Of a stretch of 38,459 nucleotides of DNA, positions 1 through 7,582 are shown piece by piece. This stretch comes from a virus. Each line of letters begins with the position of its first letter. The stretch's first letter is position 1. Under the pieces are notes generated by a model. The model was not told the DNA's origin. It saw only the letters and a list, made by a program, of their open reading frames with translations, and did not search any database. The translations under genes and the position numbers were made by a program. The stretch is from IMG/VR virus record IMGVR_UViG_3300031566_000166, positions 1 through 38,459 of that record; one strand, 5' to 3'.

Positions 1-52
1 TCGCCTACTGGCGTAAAATATTATAATCAAGAGGGGCTATAGGAGAAAAAAA

Positions 53-322
53 ATGGATTTCGGATCTATAATTGGGGAAGTTAAAGGACAAAATCAAAGC
101 CAGGCAGAAACAGTATTAATTCCTGTCGTGTTCGCCAAGCAGAATAAGCAGAATAAGAAAGGCGAGACGATTGAAATGTCCGTCAGTGGTTATGTCTCGC
201 GGTCAATTTCAGGCCCAGAGGAATTAGAGCAGGCGATCGCCGATGTTGCCGAAAAGTACGAATTGCGAATATACTACAAGAAGGCATGGGAGAGCAAGAA
301 GGGATCGTCAATATTCGGCTAA
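53..322 (+). CDS. Small conserved-looking hypothetical protein, 89 aa
   Basis: The protein is 89 residues, mixed charge, with no membrane segment or motif that I recognise. The start is supported by an AGGAG sequence about 8 bases before the ATG. It is the first gene of a (+) run that leads to the exonuclease and the ParM-like gene. The run of Gln/Asn/Lys residues at 30-38 looks like a surface loop. The function is unknown. Upstream bases 1-52 contain a TATAAT-like hexamer at 22-27, but no matching -35 box lies within the window. Confidence 0.7.
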   Translation: MDFGSIIGEVKGQNQSQAETVLIPVVFAKQNKQNKKGETIEMSVSGYVSRSISGPEELEQAIADVAEKYELRIYYKKAWESKKGSSIFG

Positions 323-335
323 GGGGGGGCGTGAA

Positions 336-1064
336 ATGGATCTCAATAAATTTCAAAGTGAAGGCGTTAATATCTACATAGATAGTGAGACTATCTCTGG
401 CCCAGAGGAAGAATTTATACAGGAATTCCTGGATAATTTCAAGCTGTCAGAGATGCCGGAAGAAGGCAAGCTTACTAAGGCACAGAAAAGCTTCCTGGAT
501 ATGCCGGGGGTTAAGAATAGCGCCGAAATCATATTGATAACGGTGAGAGTCAATGGAATCAACATTTGTCTGTCGTGTATGAAAAACGATCTCACGCAAG
601 AGGCGATGATGCTGAAAACTTGCGAAATAGAGGGTTTCTCGATAGATCATGACTTGGTTTTCGATGATGAGAAAGGCATGTTGATCGGGCTGCATGATCT
701 ATGTGATGAGTTAGGTCCGATAAATATTGCGTATTCCTGGAATGGCCCTGGCTTCGATTACGCCAAGATTCGCTTGCGTTGTGGGCGCTATGATATAGAT
801 CCCCCGCATTTTGTGCGGTACCAGACGGAAACAAAGTTGTTTGACGTACAAAAATATTATTCTTATAATTGCACATCTTACAAGATCACCGGATATTATG
901 CATTAAAGAGGGCGTGTAATGACTTAGATTTGGACTCTGGCAAGATGGGCTGTGGTTCAGAAGTACAAGGCATGTATGAGACAGGGCGCTATGGAGAATT
1001 GAAGCCCTACGGGATGAAAGATGCGATCTTATTAGAACAGATCGCGCAACGCTTACGAGTGTAA
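336..1064 (+). CDS. Predicted DEDDy-type 3'-5' exonuclease (DnaQ/RNase H-like fold), 242 aa
   Basis: Three motifs typical of DEDD exonucleases appear in the right order: DSET near the N-terminus (D16, E18), NGPGFD in the middle (N136 to D141), and YGMKD near the C-terminus (Y225-x3-D229), which fits the YX3D form of motif III. Members of this fold remove nucleotides from 3' ends using two metal ions; in phages they act as proofreading or recombination nucleases. An upstream in-frame ATG at 243 exists, but it lies inside the previous gene. The ATG at 336 follows a G-rich stretch (seven G) and a methionine-aspartate start, so I prefer it. The protein is soluble, and its neighbours suggest early DNA metabolism. 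Substrate is unknown. Confidence in the fold is moderate to good, because only the motifs were inspected. Confidence 0.65.
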   Translation: MDLNKFQSEGVNIYIDSETISGPEEEFIQEFLDNFKLSEMPEEGKLTKAQKSFLDMPGVKNSAEIILITVRVNGINICLSCMKNDLTQEAMMLKTCEIEGFSIDHDLVFDDEKGMLIGLHDLCDELGPINIAYSWNGPGFDYAKIRLRCGRYDIDPPHFVRYQTETKLFDVQKYYSYNCTSYKITGYYALKRACNDLDLDSGKMGCGSEVQGMYETGRYGELKPYGMKDAILLEQIAQRLRV

Positions 1065-1081
1065 GCAAGGAGAAAGTAATT

Positions 1082-1360
1082 ATGAGGGGAACAGTAGCGA
1101 AGAGAATTAGAAGGCAGGCGTTGCAAAAAGGTCATTATATCGAAAATCAGAAAAAGTATGTCCAGCGAAAGGAAAATGGAGGCATTACACAAGCTTTCTT
1201 AGGGCGTGTAGTTTCAATATTCAATGGGCACAGAAAGCCGATTAGGAAAGAAGTATATGTAAGTAAGAATAGCGCCACCATATCCGTTAATCCTCTGCAT
1301 GTGCGGGCGATCTATAGGAAACTGAAGAAAGCCTACAGGAGGGGGGGGGTAAAAATATGA
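1082..1360 (+). CDS. Small highly basic hypothetical protein, 92 aa
   Basis: This is a 92-residue protein very rich in Lys and Arg, especially in the first 35 residues and at the C-terminus, which suggests nucleic-acid binding, although no known fold is evident. A clear AAGGAG site precedes the ATG. The stop codon overlaps the next start in an ATGA arrangement, so it is probably translationally coupled to the ParM-like gene. Just before its end there is a nine-G homopolymer at about 1341-1349, which doubles as the strong ribosome binding site of the next gene. Confidence 0.6.
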   Translation: MRGTVAKRIRRQALQKGHYIENQKKYVQRKENGGITQAFLGRVVSIFNGHRKPIRKEVYVSKNSATISVNPLHVRAIYRKLKKAYRRGGVKI

Positions 1361-2391
1361 GTTTAAAAGAGCTTATCATGGAGATTCTGACGGATGGCGG
1401 CAAGCTGTTGGGCTTGGATATTGGGTTCAGGAATATCAAAGTATTTCCGGAGGGAAAGAACCATTCCAAGACAGTCACTTATTGCAATGCTGTGGGGGGA
1501 GCTCCGGTTCAGCGGATCGGAGATTTAGAGCAGCTCCCGGTTGAGGAACGGCTTGTTTTTGAAAATGGTTTCTCGTTGGGGCGCTGGGCAATTAATTTCG
1601 GGAGGGCACGACACCGTATTGACGCAAACTGGCTACTTTCTGAGGCGTGGTATCATAATTTTTTAGGAGCGTGTGCTGTGGCAGGTGTCGAAGATGGTGA
1701 TCGTATTGTTGCAGCGATCCCTATCCCGCTCAATGAATACGCAGCCTATGCTCCTCGGCTGAAGAAAAAGTTGACGGGCATTCATTCTTTCCACCTGAGA
1801 GGGCGCGAGCCGGTATCGTTTGAAGTCCTGCCGGTCATTGTAGCGCAGCTAATCTCTGGCGTCTATCATCAGGCATTCAACATATCAGGCCACCTTCAGA
1901 AGGACTTCGATCAGGGGAAGAATCGCCTGGTTATCGATCCAGGCGGCGGCACGTTGGGATCGGCGGTTTTGAATGGGTTGTCGAACAATCCTGATTTTAT
2001 CGGATCGGTCCCCCGTTCAGGGTATTGGGAAGTTATCAACGCCTGTAAGTCCTCAATAGAGGAGTGTTTCGAGGGGGCGGACACCTCGGCGCTTGTTCTG
2101 GCCGATGGCGTGGAGCGTAAGAAGTGGAAGCACTACGGCGTAGAGCATGACATCTCAGAACTGATCGAAGAGAAAGAAAGGGAATTAGTTGCAGCCCACC
2201 GTCAACAGCTTGAACAATACCCCCTTGAAACCGTTGACGAAGTCCTGGTTATTGGTGGTACAGGGGAACGGCTATTTGACCTATATGAGGAGGCATTCAA
2301 GCCGCTTACTGTTACTTTGGGCGATAATCCCAGAATAGCTAATGTTGTGGGAGCCGTTAAGCAAGTCAGATCGTTACTGTTGGAGGGCTAA
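1357..2391 (+). CDS. ParM/Alp-type actin-like ATPase, predicted plasmid segregation filament protein, 344 aa
   Basis: The protein carries the actin/HSP70 superfamily signature: a phosphate-1 loop LGLDIGF near D21, a phosphate-2 loop IDPGGGT at 193-199, and an adenosine motif VIGGTGER at about 298-305 followed by NPRIANVVGA, which is very like plasmid ParM/StbA C-termini. The length of 344 residues is close to the usual 320-350 for ParM. Such proteins polymerise with ATP and push plasmid copies apart through a ParR-parC complex. The next gene (4 bases downstream) has ParR-like size and composition. A strong AGGAG-plus-poly-G site precedes the start; the internal Met8 is an alternative start. 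In a phage genome this implies stable extrachromosomal maintenance or, less likely, phage DNA positioning during lytic growth. Confidence 0.75.
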   Translation: MSLKELIMEILTDGGKLLGLDIGFRNIKVFPEGKNHSKTVTYCNAVGGAPVQRIGDLEQLPVEERLVFENGFSLGRWAINFGRARHRIDANWLLSEAWYHNFLGACAVAGVEDGDRIVAAIPIPLNEYAAYAPRLKKKLTGIHSFHLRGREPVSFEVLPVIVAQLISGVYHQAFNISGHLQKDFDQGKNRLVIDPGGGTLGSAVLNGLSNNPDFIGSVPRSGYWEVINACKSSIEECFEGADTSALVLADGVERKKWKHYGVEHDISELIEEKERELVAAHRQQLEQYPLETVDEVLVIGGTGERLFDLYEEAFKPLTVTLGDNPRIANVVGAVKQVRSLLLEG

Positions 2392-2394
2392 TCA

Positions 2395-2712
2395 ATGGCA
2401 AGATTACTTGTTGATAGTGAAGGGAATTGTAGGATTACTTTGACGTTCAAGCTTCAGGACCGGCCATTGCAAGCAGCATTTTTTAAGCGGCACACGTCCA
2501 GCGGTGCGGCATCTATGGCTTTAGAGAAAATCCTATCTAAAACGGCTATTGACGAAATGCTGCAAGAAGTAAAGCTTGCAAATCAGCGAATTAAGGCACT
2601 ATCTGACTACGTAATGTCAGAGAATATCAATATTATGGGAGAAGAGAAAATCGACACGATCGATGAAACACTCAAAGCCGCCTCATCTCTCAGTTCAGGA
2701 TTCATGTCGTGA
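2395..2712 (+). CDS. Candidate ParR-like centromere-binding adaptor, 105 aa
   Basis: The gene directly follows the ParM-like gene, with a GGAGG site in the end of that gene, so the two form an operon. The N-terminal part (a short beta segment, RITLTFKL, then a polar loop and two helices with GAASMALEKILS) is compatible with a ribbon-helix-helix DNA-binding unit, as in ParR. The C-terminal half is helical and polar, ending in a Ser-rich tail; in ParR proteins the C-terminus contacts the ParM filament. No clear direct-repeat centromere lies next to the operon. The GATAC repeat cluster at 34826-35025 is a possible candidate. The family assignment rests on context and is tentative. Confidence 0.45.
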   Translation: MARLLVDSEGNCRITLTFKLQDRPLQAAFFKRHTSSGAASMALEKILSKTAIDEMLQEVKLANQRIKALSDYVMSENINIMGEEKIDTIDETLKAASSLSSGFMS

Positions 2713-2713
2713 T

Positions 2714-3064
2714 CTACCATCGCCAGCGGTGCGCTTGGATTAAGGTGCCGCTGGTTATCCCTTGCCAGCAGAAACGGATCAAGGTGCGAAGTGTCCAGGG
2801 GTGAAGCTCGAAAGTATCTCCATTAATCAGCAGCACGTCATCATACAACATTCCGAGCTTTCTGCCATCATAGAGCATGGCCGTCTTTCCCCAGGTTATC
2901 TCAGCGAACTGATAGCCTGTTTCAATTCTAAGTAACCAACATACAACCGCCTTGAGGAATATTCCCCAATATGAGGGGCGATCAATCAAGATCTTATCCT
3001 CATCGGCAGAAGGCCCCAACGGACAAGGTGTCTCTTCCTTCGCAATCATATATAATTTCTTCAC
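2714..3064 (-). CDS. Hypothetical protein at the end of the late operon, 116 aa
   Basis: This is the last gene of the leftward late unit. Its start overlaps the stop of the holin-like gene by 4 bases, which indicates translational coupling. The protein is rich in Trp, Leu and Arg in the second half, with one moderately hydrophobic stretch (IFLKAVVCWLLRI at about 35-47) that could be amphipathic. I looked for endolysin signatures (lysozyme, amidase, NlpC/P60, M15 or M23 peptidase) and found none. Its place beside a candidate holin makes a lysis role possible, but nothing in the sequence shows it. It ends only one base from the convergent (+) gene. Confidence 0.55.
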   Translation of the reverse strand: MKKLYMIAKEETPCPLGPSADEDKILIDRPSYWGIFLKAVVCWLLRIETGYQFAEITWGKTAMLYDGRKLGMLYDDVLLINGDTFELHPWTLRTLIRFCWQGITSGTLIQAHRWRW

Positions 3065-3510
3065 CGCTCGAATTTCTCCACAATATGACTACAACTTCGC
3101 GTAAGCTGATTGACGCTGATCGCCATCTTTTGGACGTGCTCAATCAATATCTTCGTCTCGTGATGGTGTTCCTCTGCTGATTTCTGGTGTTCCTCGGATC
3201 GCCTTCTGGCCTCCTCATGGCTGCGAAAGTGGGTGTTCACCCCCTGAAAAGCGGTGTCTATGTGTTTACTCAAGAAGTGCCCTACCGGAAAAAAGAAGAG
3301 ACCATAAAGCAGAACTAAGGCGATGAAAAATAGAAAAGCGTACCCAGCAGCATTATTGAGTAGCTCGACAAAAGCACTTATGTTGGCGCGTTGTTCCGAA
3401 GTGAATCCGGCGATAAAGTAGAGCCCAGCCCCTAAATAGATTAAGAAAGCATAGGGGCTTTTAAGGGCTGATGAGATTACCGCAGCCTGGGTGACGGGCT
3501 TCAATGACAT
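3061..3510 (-). CDS. Two-helix membrane protein with charged C-terminal coiled coil, candidate holin, 149 aa
   Basis: Two strong membrane segments are visible at about residues 19-37 and 54-78, followed by a highly charged, His/Glu/Arg-rich helical tail of about 65 residues with coiled-coil character (SEEHQKSAEEHHHE region). Size, two segments and a position just after the fibre genes at the end of the late operon fit a holin or another lysis accessory protein. The charged tail is long for a class II holin. No endolysin is recognisable next to it. The start lies directly after the stop of the upstream gene, so it is co-translated. Confidence 0.55.
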   Translation of the reverse strand: MSLKPVTQAAVISSALKSPYAFLIYLGAGLYFIAGFTSEQRANISAFVELLNNAAGYAFLFFIALVLLYGLFFFPVGHFLSKHIDTAFQGVNTHFRSHEEARRRSEEHQKSAEEHHHETKILIEHVQKMAISVNQLTRSCSHIVEKFER

Positions 3511-3828
3511 CTATATATGCTTCCTGGCTTCAATTTCGGCGGCAGCTGTCATAATTGCCGTCTTTCCTCTGCCGGCTGGAATATGTAGATCCGAGTTTTC
3601 AAGCACTTCTCGCAGGATTTCAAGGGTAAGGTTTACAGCATCCTGGATCGGCCCCTCCATCTCTTCAGCCCATTTCATATTTTCATTGACCTGCTCTGTA
3701 GCACCTTCAACGATCTCCTCAACGGAACCTTTAAGCTCCTTCATCTCTTTGCTTTTCGCCGCTATAATAACGTTTGCTACAATTTTTCCCAATTTCGGTA
3801 AAACTAAACCCACGATGTCTAAGTTCAT
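3511..3828 (-). CDS. Small helical hypothetical protein, 105 aa
   Basis: The protein is predicted mostly helical and acidic in the middle (repeats of Glu/Val heptads around 35-80), with an amphipathic or weakly membrane-seeking N-terminus (IVGLVLPKLGKIVANVIIAA at 5-24). It is preceded by an AAAAGGAGAACATAA leader that is nearly identical to those before the genes starting at 6213 and 6789. It lies between the exported fibre-like genes and the candidate holin, so it may be part of a lysis or virion-associated group. The function is not recognised. Confidence 0.55.
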   Translation of the reverse strand: MNLDIVGLVLPKLGKIVANVIIAAKSKEMKELKGSVEEIVEGATEQVNENMKWAEEMEGPIQDAVNLTLEILREVLENSDLHIPAGRGKTAIMTAAAEIEARKHI

Positions 3829-3845
3829 TTTATGTTCTCCTTTTG

Positions 3846-4679
3846 TTAGAATATATAGCCATGACCCATAAAGTCAAGGTCACAGTCTGCACTTGTTGTT
3901 ATTTTGAGCGCATGCCCTGCGCCAGAAAAAACAAAGGGCGTTCTAAATGCATGTGAAAATATGAAATTCTTCTTTGTCGCGACCTCTATACTCCCCTTAA
4001 ACAGGTAGTTTCCGGCTGAGTCCGTTTCGTCAAATAGTTTTACTTGGCAATCTGTTGTACCTGAAATAACAATCACTATATCCGTGGCAACTCCGACATA
4101 TCCTACCGGGACTTGATACACTACTGTATTAGTCTGCGCCGTGGTGTAAGATGCATCTGTGTGAATCGGCGCGTACCCGAAACGATGCGGAGGAGGGCCG
4201 AACTCTTGCCCTTCAAGTGTGGACACGGGCCCTAAAACTTGCCCTATGATTGTTCCAGGGGCTGATCCTGCGCTTGACGTTCGCCACCTAAAAAGCCTTG
4301 CGCCTGAAACAGAACCAACAAAATTAGATCCATTATTCGTTTCTGATTCGATCACGTCATCCGTTATACTCCGCATAGAGACACGCTCAAACGTTATCCC
4401 GTCAAAAGAGGCTTCAAAACACACGATCCCGCCCGTTGGAGCGGTTGCCTTAAAACCTATAGAAGAGTAACCAGACACTGATATGGTCACCGCGTCGTTA
4501 ACATTCCCCCCTAAGTTTCCTGTCGATCCGAACTCAAGGAAGTCTACCGGAGAATTACGAAAGCCCTGTTTTGCGTCATCGAAGCCCTTGATCCCAAGCT
4601 GAGTCAAACTGTCAGTATCGGCACCCAATGCTGTAAAACATAGGCAGGCGAAACAGGCTAATAGAGCAATGCTTTTCAT
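3846..4679 (-). CDS. Signal-peptide-bearing beta-rich virion/fibre-cluster protein, 277 aa
   Basis: The N-terminus is a classical Sec signal peptide: Lys3, a hydrophobic core ALLACFACLCFTAL, and a likely cleavage around ALGA at residues 17-20. The rest is Gly/Ser/Thr-rich and beta-sheet-like, similar in composition to phage tail-fibre or head-fibre proteins, with no further membrane segment. It follows the 510-residue signal-peptide protein by one base, with an AGGGGAA site within that gene's end. A cytoplasmic virion assembly protein would not need export, so this is odd. It could be a periplasmic or surface-exposed protein, or a fibre whose signal peptide has another use. Confidence 0.65.
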   Translation of the reverse strand: MKSIALLACFACLCFTALGADTDSLTQLGIKGFDDAKQGFRNSPVDFLEFGSTGNLGGNVNDAVTISVSGYSSIGFKATAPTGGIVCFEASFDGITFERVSMRSITDDVIESETNNGSNFVGSVSGARLFRWRTSSAGSAPGTIIGQVLGPVSTLEGQEFGPPPHRFGYAPIHTDASYTTAQTNTVVYQVPVGYVGVATDIVIVISGTTDCQVKLFDETDSAGNYLFKGSIEVATKKNFIFSHAFRTPFVFSGAGHALKITTSADCDLDFMGHGYIF

Positions 4680-4680
4680 T

Positions 4681-6213
4681 CTATTCCCCTATATATTCGG
4701 CGTTCATATTAGCATAGGTAAGCGTAATATCAACGCTTCCCCCGAGGTTGTGACGCATTCTAAAATCAAGATCTACAGGTACGCTGCTCACATTAATAAG
4801 GCCAGAGAATGCTGCTGCTCCAGCGTCGGAAGTTGTCGCAATCTTACGCTGGAAATGTATCTGATTCTGCTCGACTCCACCAAGGAACGCCGATCCGATT
4901 AAGACGGCGTTGGCCGTTCCAGAAAACATCGAAACCGCCCCATTGACACGGTATACGCCTGTTTTTGTAATTGTGATCTTATTATTAACCTGGTCTGGGG
5001 TTGCGTTATTGGAAAGGCCGTTGACGGCCCATTGATCAAAGAGAGTGTATCCCGCCCCCGTTGCTACTGCCGTAGCGGTACTATTATCATGAGTGTATAT
5101 CTCCGCATAGGTCCCCTGGTAGTAGAGTAGCTCATTGATGGTCATTTCATCGCCAGTATTAGTGATTGTTGTGTCGCCGTTAGCGTCCGTCGCAATCTCT
5201 GAGTATACCGACCCATCCGTGTGTGTAAGGCGTAATTGGGGATCAGTGTCCAGCACTTCAACCTTGCGGTCTGGTCCAATTGTGCCGATCCCTATATCAC
5301 CATCATCATCCACGGTAAGATCCCCCGCATTGCTACTACTGGCTGACAGCTTAATACTTGAAATGTTGTTTCCTACCCTATTCACGTTTATCGCGACAAC
5401 GGGCGACAAGCCACTGTCAGCTGGCAGACTTATTTGAAAACTGCCCGAATTATAGTTAATCTTCGCCAGTTTTGAGCCCGCTGTGCCGTCTGTGTCGAAG
5501 AGACCTACATTAACGACAGTCCCAGATACTGTAAGCGGCAGCAGGGGGGCCGTAGGGCCGATCCCTACATACCCATTATCTGAGTCGGCAGAAAAAAACG
5601 GGGTTCCGGCTGCATTCTGTAATACGAGGAAATCAGTACTATCTTCAGATGGACTTAGCACAATATTCGCCTTCTGATCGTCAGAGCTTCCGCTATGATT
5701 GATAGACACTACTGCTTGCTCATAGCTTTCGCCTCCGCTCTGTTCGGCCTTAAAAATCAGCTTATTCCGGGCCGTGTTCGCATCGCTCTCCGTAGTGTTG
5801 TACAGTGTGATGGAAGGCGTTGAGGCATGCTGTAAGTTCAGATTGTCATAATTCCTTACGCTGGTTGTATTGAGGAATTGAAGGACTTGCCACTGTGTCG
5901 GCGTCCCTGAATAGTCAGCAGACACCCTACCATCCATCTCGGCACTATTATCAACGGTCTGGAGCGCCCCCAGTACTGGATCGAAAACAGACTGTAGGAT
6001 CTGCGTTGCGCTCTCGGTATTTCCAGTTTGGGGGGCAGTGACGGCCCTGGAGAGAGTGTTGACCTGCAAAGCGCCTAATACAGGATCGTAAGCCTGCATA
6101 TATATCTGTGTTGCGCTGTCAGTATTCCCGGTCTGGGGGGCCGCTTGTACTGCGGCCCATACGATCGCCATAAAAAAAGATGCTACCAATAATGTAATTA
6201 TGTTTCTTTTCAC
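4681..6213 (-). CDS. Signal-peptide-bearing tail-fibre/spike-like protein with C1q/TNF-like C-terminus, 510 aa
   Basis: It starts with GTG, preceded by AAGGAGAACATAAG. Residues 1-24 form a Sec signal peptide ending in AVQA. Two copies of an APQTGNT(D/E)SATQI..DPVLGALQ repeat follow (about residues 25-90). The middle has GIG-type repeats (YVGIGPTAP, DIGIGTIGP) common in trimeric tail spikes and collar fibres. The last 140 residues (from about YTHDNSTATA) resemble a trimeric jelly-roll head of the C1q/TNF type, with GVYRVNGAVSMF and the closing NAEYIGE. It is probably a receptor-binding or adhesive protein. The signal peptide is unusual for a phage fibre and is shared with its two neighbours. 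Confidence 0.65.
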   Translation of the reverse strand: MKRNIITLLVASFFMAIVWAAVQAAPQTGNTDSATQIYMQAYDPVLGALQVNTLSRAVTAPQTGNTESATQILQSVFDPVLGALQTVDNSAEMDGRVSADYSGTPTQWQVLQFLNTTSVRNYDNLNLQHASTPSITLYNTTESDANTARNKLIFKAEQSGGESYEQAVVSINHSGSSDDQKANIVLSPSEDSTDFLVLQNAAGTPFFSADSDNGYVGIGPTAPLLPLTVSGTVVNVGLFDTDGTAGSKLAKINYNSGSFQISLPADSGLSPVVAINVNRVGNNISSIKLSASSSNAGDLTVDDDGDIGIGTIGPDRKVEVLDTDPQLRLTHTDGSVYSEIATDANGDTTITNTGDEMTINELLYYQGTYAEIYTHDNSTATAVATGAGYTLFDQWAVNGLSNNATPDQVNNKITITKTGVYRVNGAVSMFSGTANAVLIGSAFLGGVEQNQIHFQRKIATTSDAGAAAFSGLINVSSVPVDLDFRMRHNLGGSVDITLTYANMNAEYIGE

Positions 6214-6228
6214 CTTATGTTCTCCTTT

Positions 6229-6789
6229 TTATGGCAAGTTGAGAAAGGGCGTTGAGCAAAAGCTATCTGTGCTATAAGTTACGCTGTAATTTCCGGCAGG
6301 TTGCCCAGAGACATCAAATACATCCTTACCTCCTGCGTTTGACGCGACAAGGCCAGTGTCAGTGTATGACTCGACCCCGTCCCAACTAAGCAAATAGGGG
6401 GTTTTACCTGCCGATTCGTCGCAGGTAATATCAGTACCAACAACAGCGCATGCAGCCGGGGCCTTGTGATCGTCCGGAACGACTACGCTGGCATAAGTCC
6501 AGTCGCTCAATTTTGAGACGATCCATGAGTACACGTCTGTGGAAAACACGATCCCTAAACTGTCAGATGATCCGGCCTGGACGCGCAACCACGGGACCAT
6601 GACGCTCTGCATGGTATTCGAAGCCCGATAATTGATGTTAATTGTGTTCGCCTTTCCTACGGTCAAGGGAACCCAACCTGTAGCGGCCACCTGACAAGCT
6701 CTTGTCTCGATCTGTGTCAACTCAATTGCTCCCACCGAAACTGTTAACACCAACGCCATTAATACTATTAAAAAACATACATTCTTCAT
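6229..6789 (-). CDS. Signal-peptide-bearing hypothetical protein with four mature cysteines, 186 aa
   Basis: Residues 1-21 form a Sec signal peptide (MKN followed by a long Val/Leu-rich core, cleavage likely after SVGA). The mature part holds four Cys that could form disulfides, in keeping with export to an oxidising compartment: one early (about residue 32), a pair around residues 110-120, and one near the C-terminus. It is beta-rich with an immunoglobulin-like ending (GQPAGNYSVTYSTDSF). The AAAAGGAGAATATAAG leader before the start matches those of two other genes in this cluster. The family is not recognised. Confidence 0.6.
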   Translation of the reverse strand: MKNVCFLIVLMALVLTVSVGAIELTQIETRACQVAATGWVPLTVGKANTININYRASNTMQSVMVPWLRVQAGSSDSLGIVFSTDVYSWIVSKLSDWTYASVVVPDDHKAPAACAVVGTDITCDESAGKTPYLLSWDGVESYTDTGLVASNAGGKDVFDVSGQPAGNYSVTYSTDSFCSTPFLNLP

Positions 6790-6803
6790 CTTATATTCTC
6801 CTT

Positions 6804-6968
6804 TTATTCTGTTATAGCTTCAATTTTATTAATGATTACAGACAGTACCTCTCGTAATTCGGGATCAACCGACAACGCTTTAATAAGATCTCTAATACTT
6901 TCGCTCGTGACTCCTTCCATAGCTTTTTTATGCTTCTTCCTTTCATTCTCCTTTCCTTCGTGTATCAT
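6804..6968 (-). CDS. Small charged protein, 54 aa
   Basis: This short gene is supported by an AGGAGG site 6 bases before its ATG and by an ATGA overlap with the stop of the upstream gene. The protein begins with a Lys/Glu-rich stretch (MIHEGKENERKKHKKAM) and ends with a predicted amphipathic helix (PELREVLSVIINKIEAITE). There is no membrane segment and no known family. It sits between a baseplate/fibre-type gene and the exported genes. Confidence 0.6.
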   Translation of the reverse strand: MIHEGKENERKKHKKAMEGVTSESIRDLIKALSVDPELREVLSVIINKIEAITE

Positions 6969-7582
6969 TCTATGCCTCCTTCACTATCTATGCGGCCAGA
7001 GCAAATATCAAAAAGGTAAATCATTCCAGGTAACTGGGTAGAGGCGCGATCCTCAGTGTCGGACCACACAAAACCCTCTATCTTGACTGCTCCTTGCGTA
7101 TTCTTATAGGCCGATACCGCAAAATAATGATCAGGGTATGGGCTGAGATCAATAAGAATATCATCTACAAGAACATCTTCGCCACTGATCCAGCCCGCGC
7201 TAATTCCAACGGAACCCCCCGGGAAATACTCAAAAATGGGGCGTGTACTGATATTAAGCTCTCCGACCTCATCAATAGAAATCATGCGAGCCTTTATTAC
7301 TTGGTGTTCCATACCCTTCGGAACTTCTATAATCTCGTAATCATCAGGCTTGCCACCTCCCACCTTAACCGCTTCATTTTTCCTCCGTGAGATCCAGGCA
7401 TCATACTGTAAATTAAGTTTGTCAATCCCGTCCTGAAACATTTTTTTGACTGATCCGTTGACGTTTTTCGGTAGTCCCTCCAACTGTTGTCGGAGTTCAT
7501 TAATTTTTTCTTGAACATTAAAGTGACCAGACTCCCTTATATTAAGGATCTTGCCGCTCTTATTATTCTTAAAAAGTATCAT
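6965..7582 (-). CDS. Tail-cluster protein with coiled-coil N-terminal half, 205 aa
   Basis: The first 80 residues are predicted helical with heptad-like Leu spacing (EKINELRQQLEGL; DGIDKLNLQYDAW), followed by a beta-rich C-terminal half. This organisation is common in fibre-connector or chaperone proteins. Its start overlaps the stop of the upstream repeat protein by 4 bases, and its stop overlaps the next small gene by 4 bases, so it belongs to the tail operon. I do not recognise the family. Confidence 0.6.
   Translation of the reverse strand: MILFKNNKSGKILNIRESGHFNVQEKINELRQQLEGLPKNVNGSVKKMFQDGIDKLNLQYDAWISRRKNEAVKVGGGKPDDYEIIEVPKGMEHQVIKARMISIDEVGELNISTRPIFEYFPGGSVGISAGWISGEDVLVDDILIDLSPYPDHYFAVSAYKNTQGAVKIEGFVWSDTEDRASTQLPGMIYLFDICSGRIDSEGGIE

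Noticed and set aside
2714-3064. Endolysin
   Set aside because: Searched by eye for lysozyme, amidase, NlpC/P60, M15 and M23 motifs; none present.
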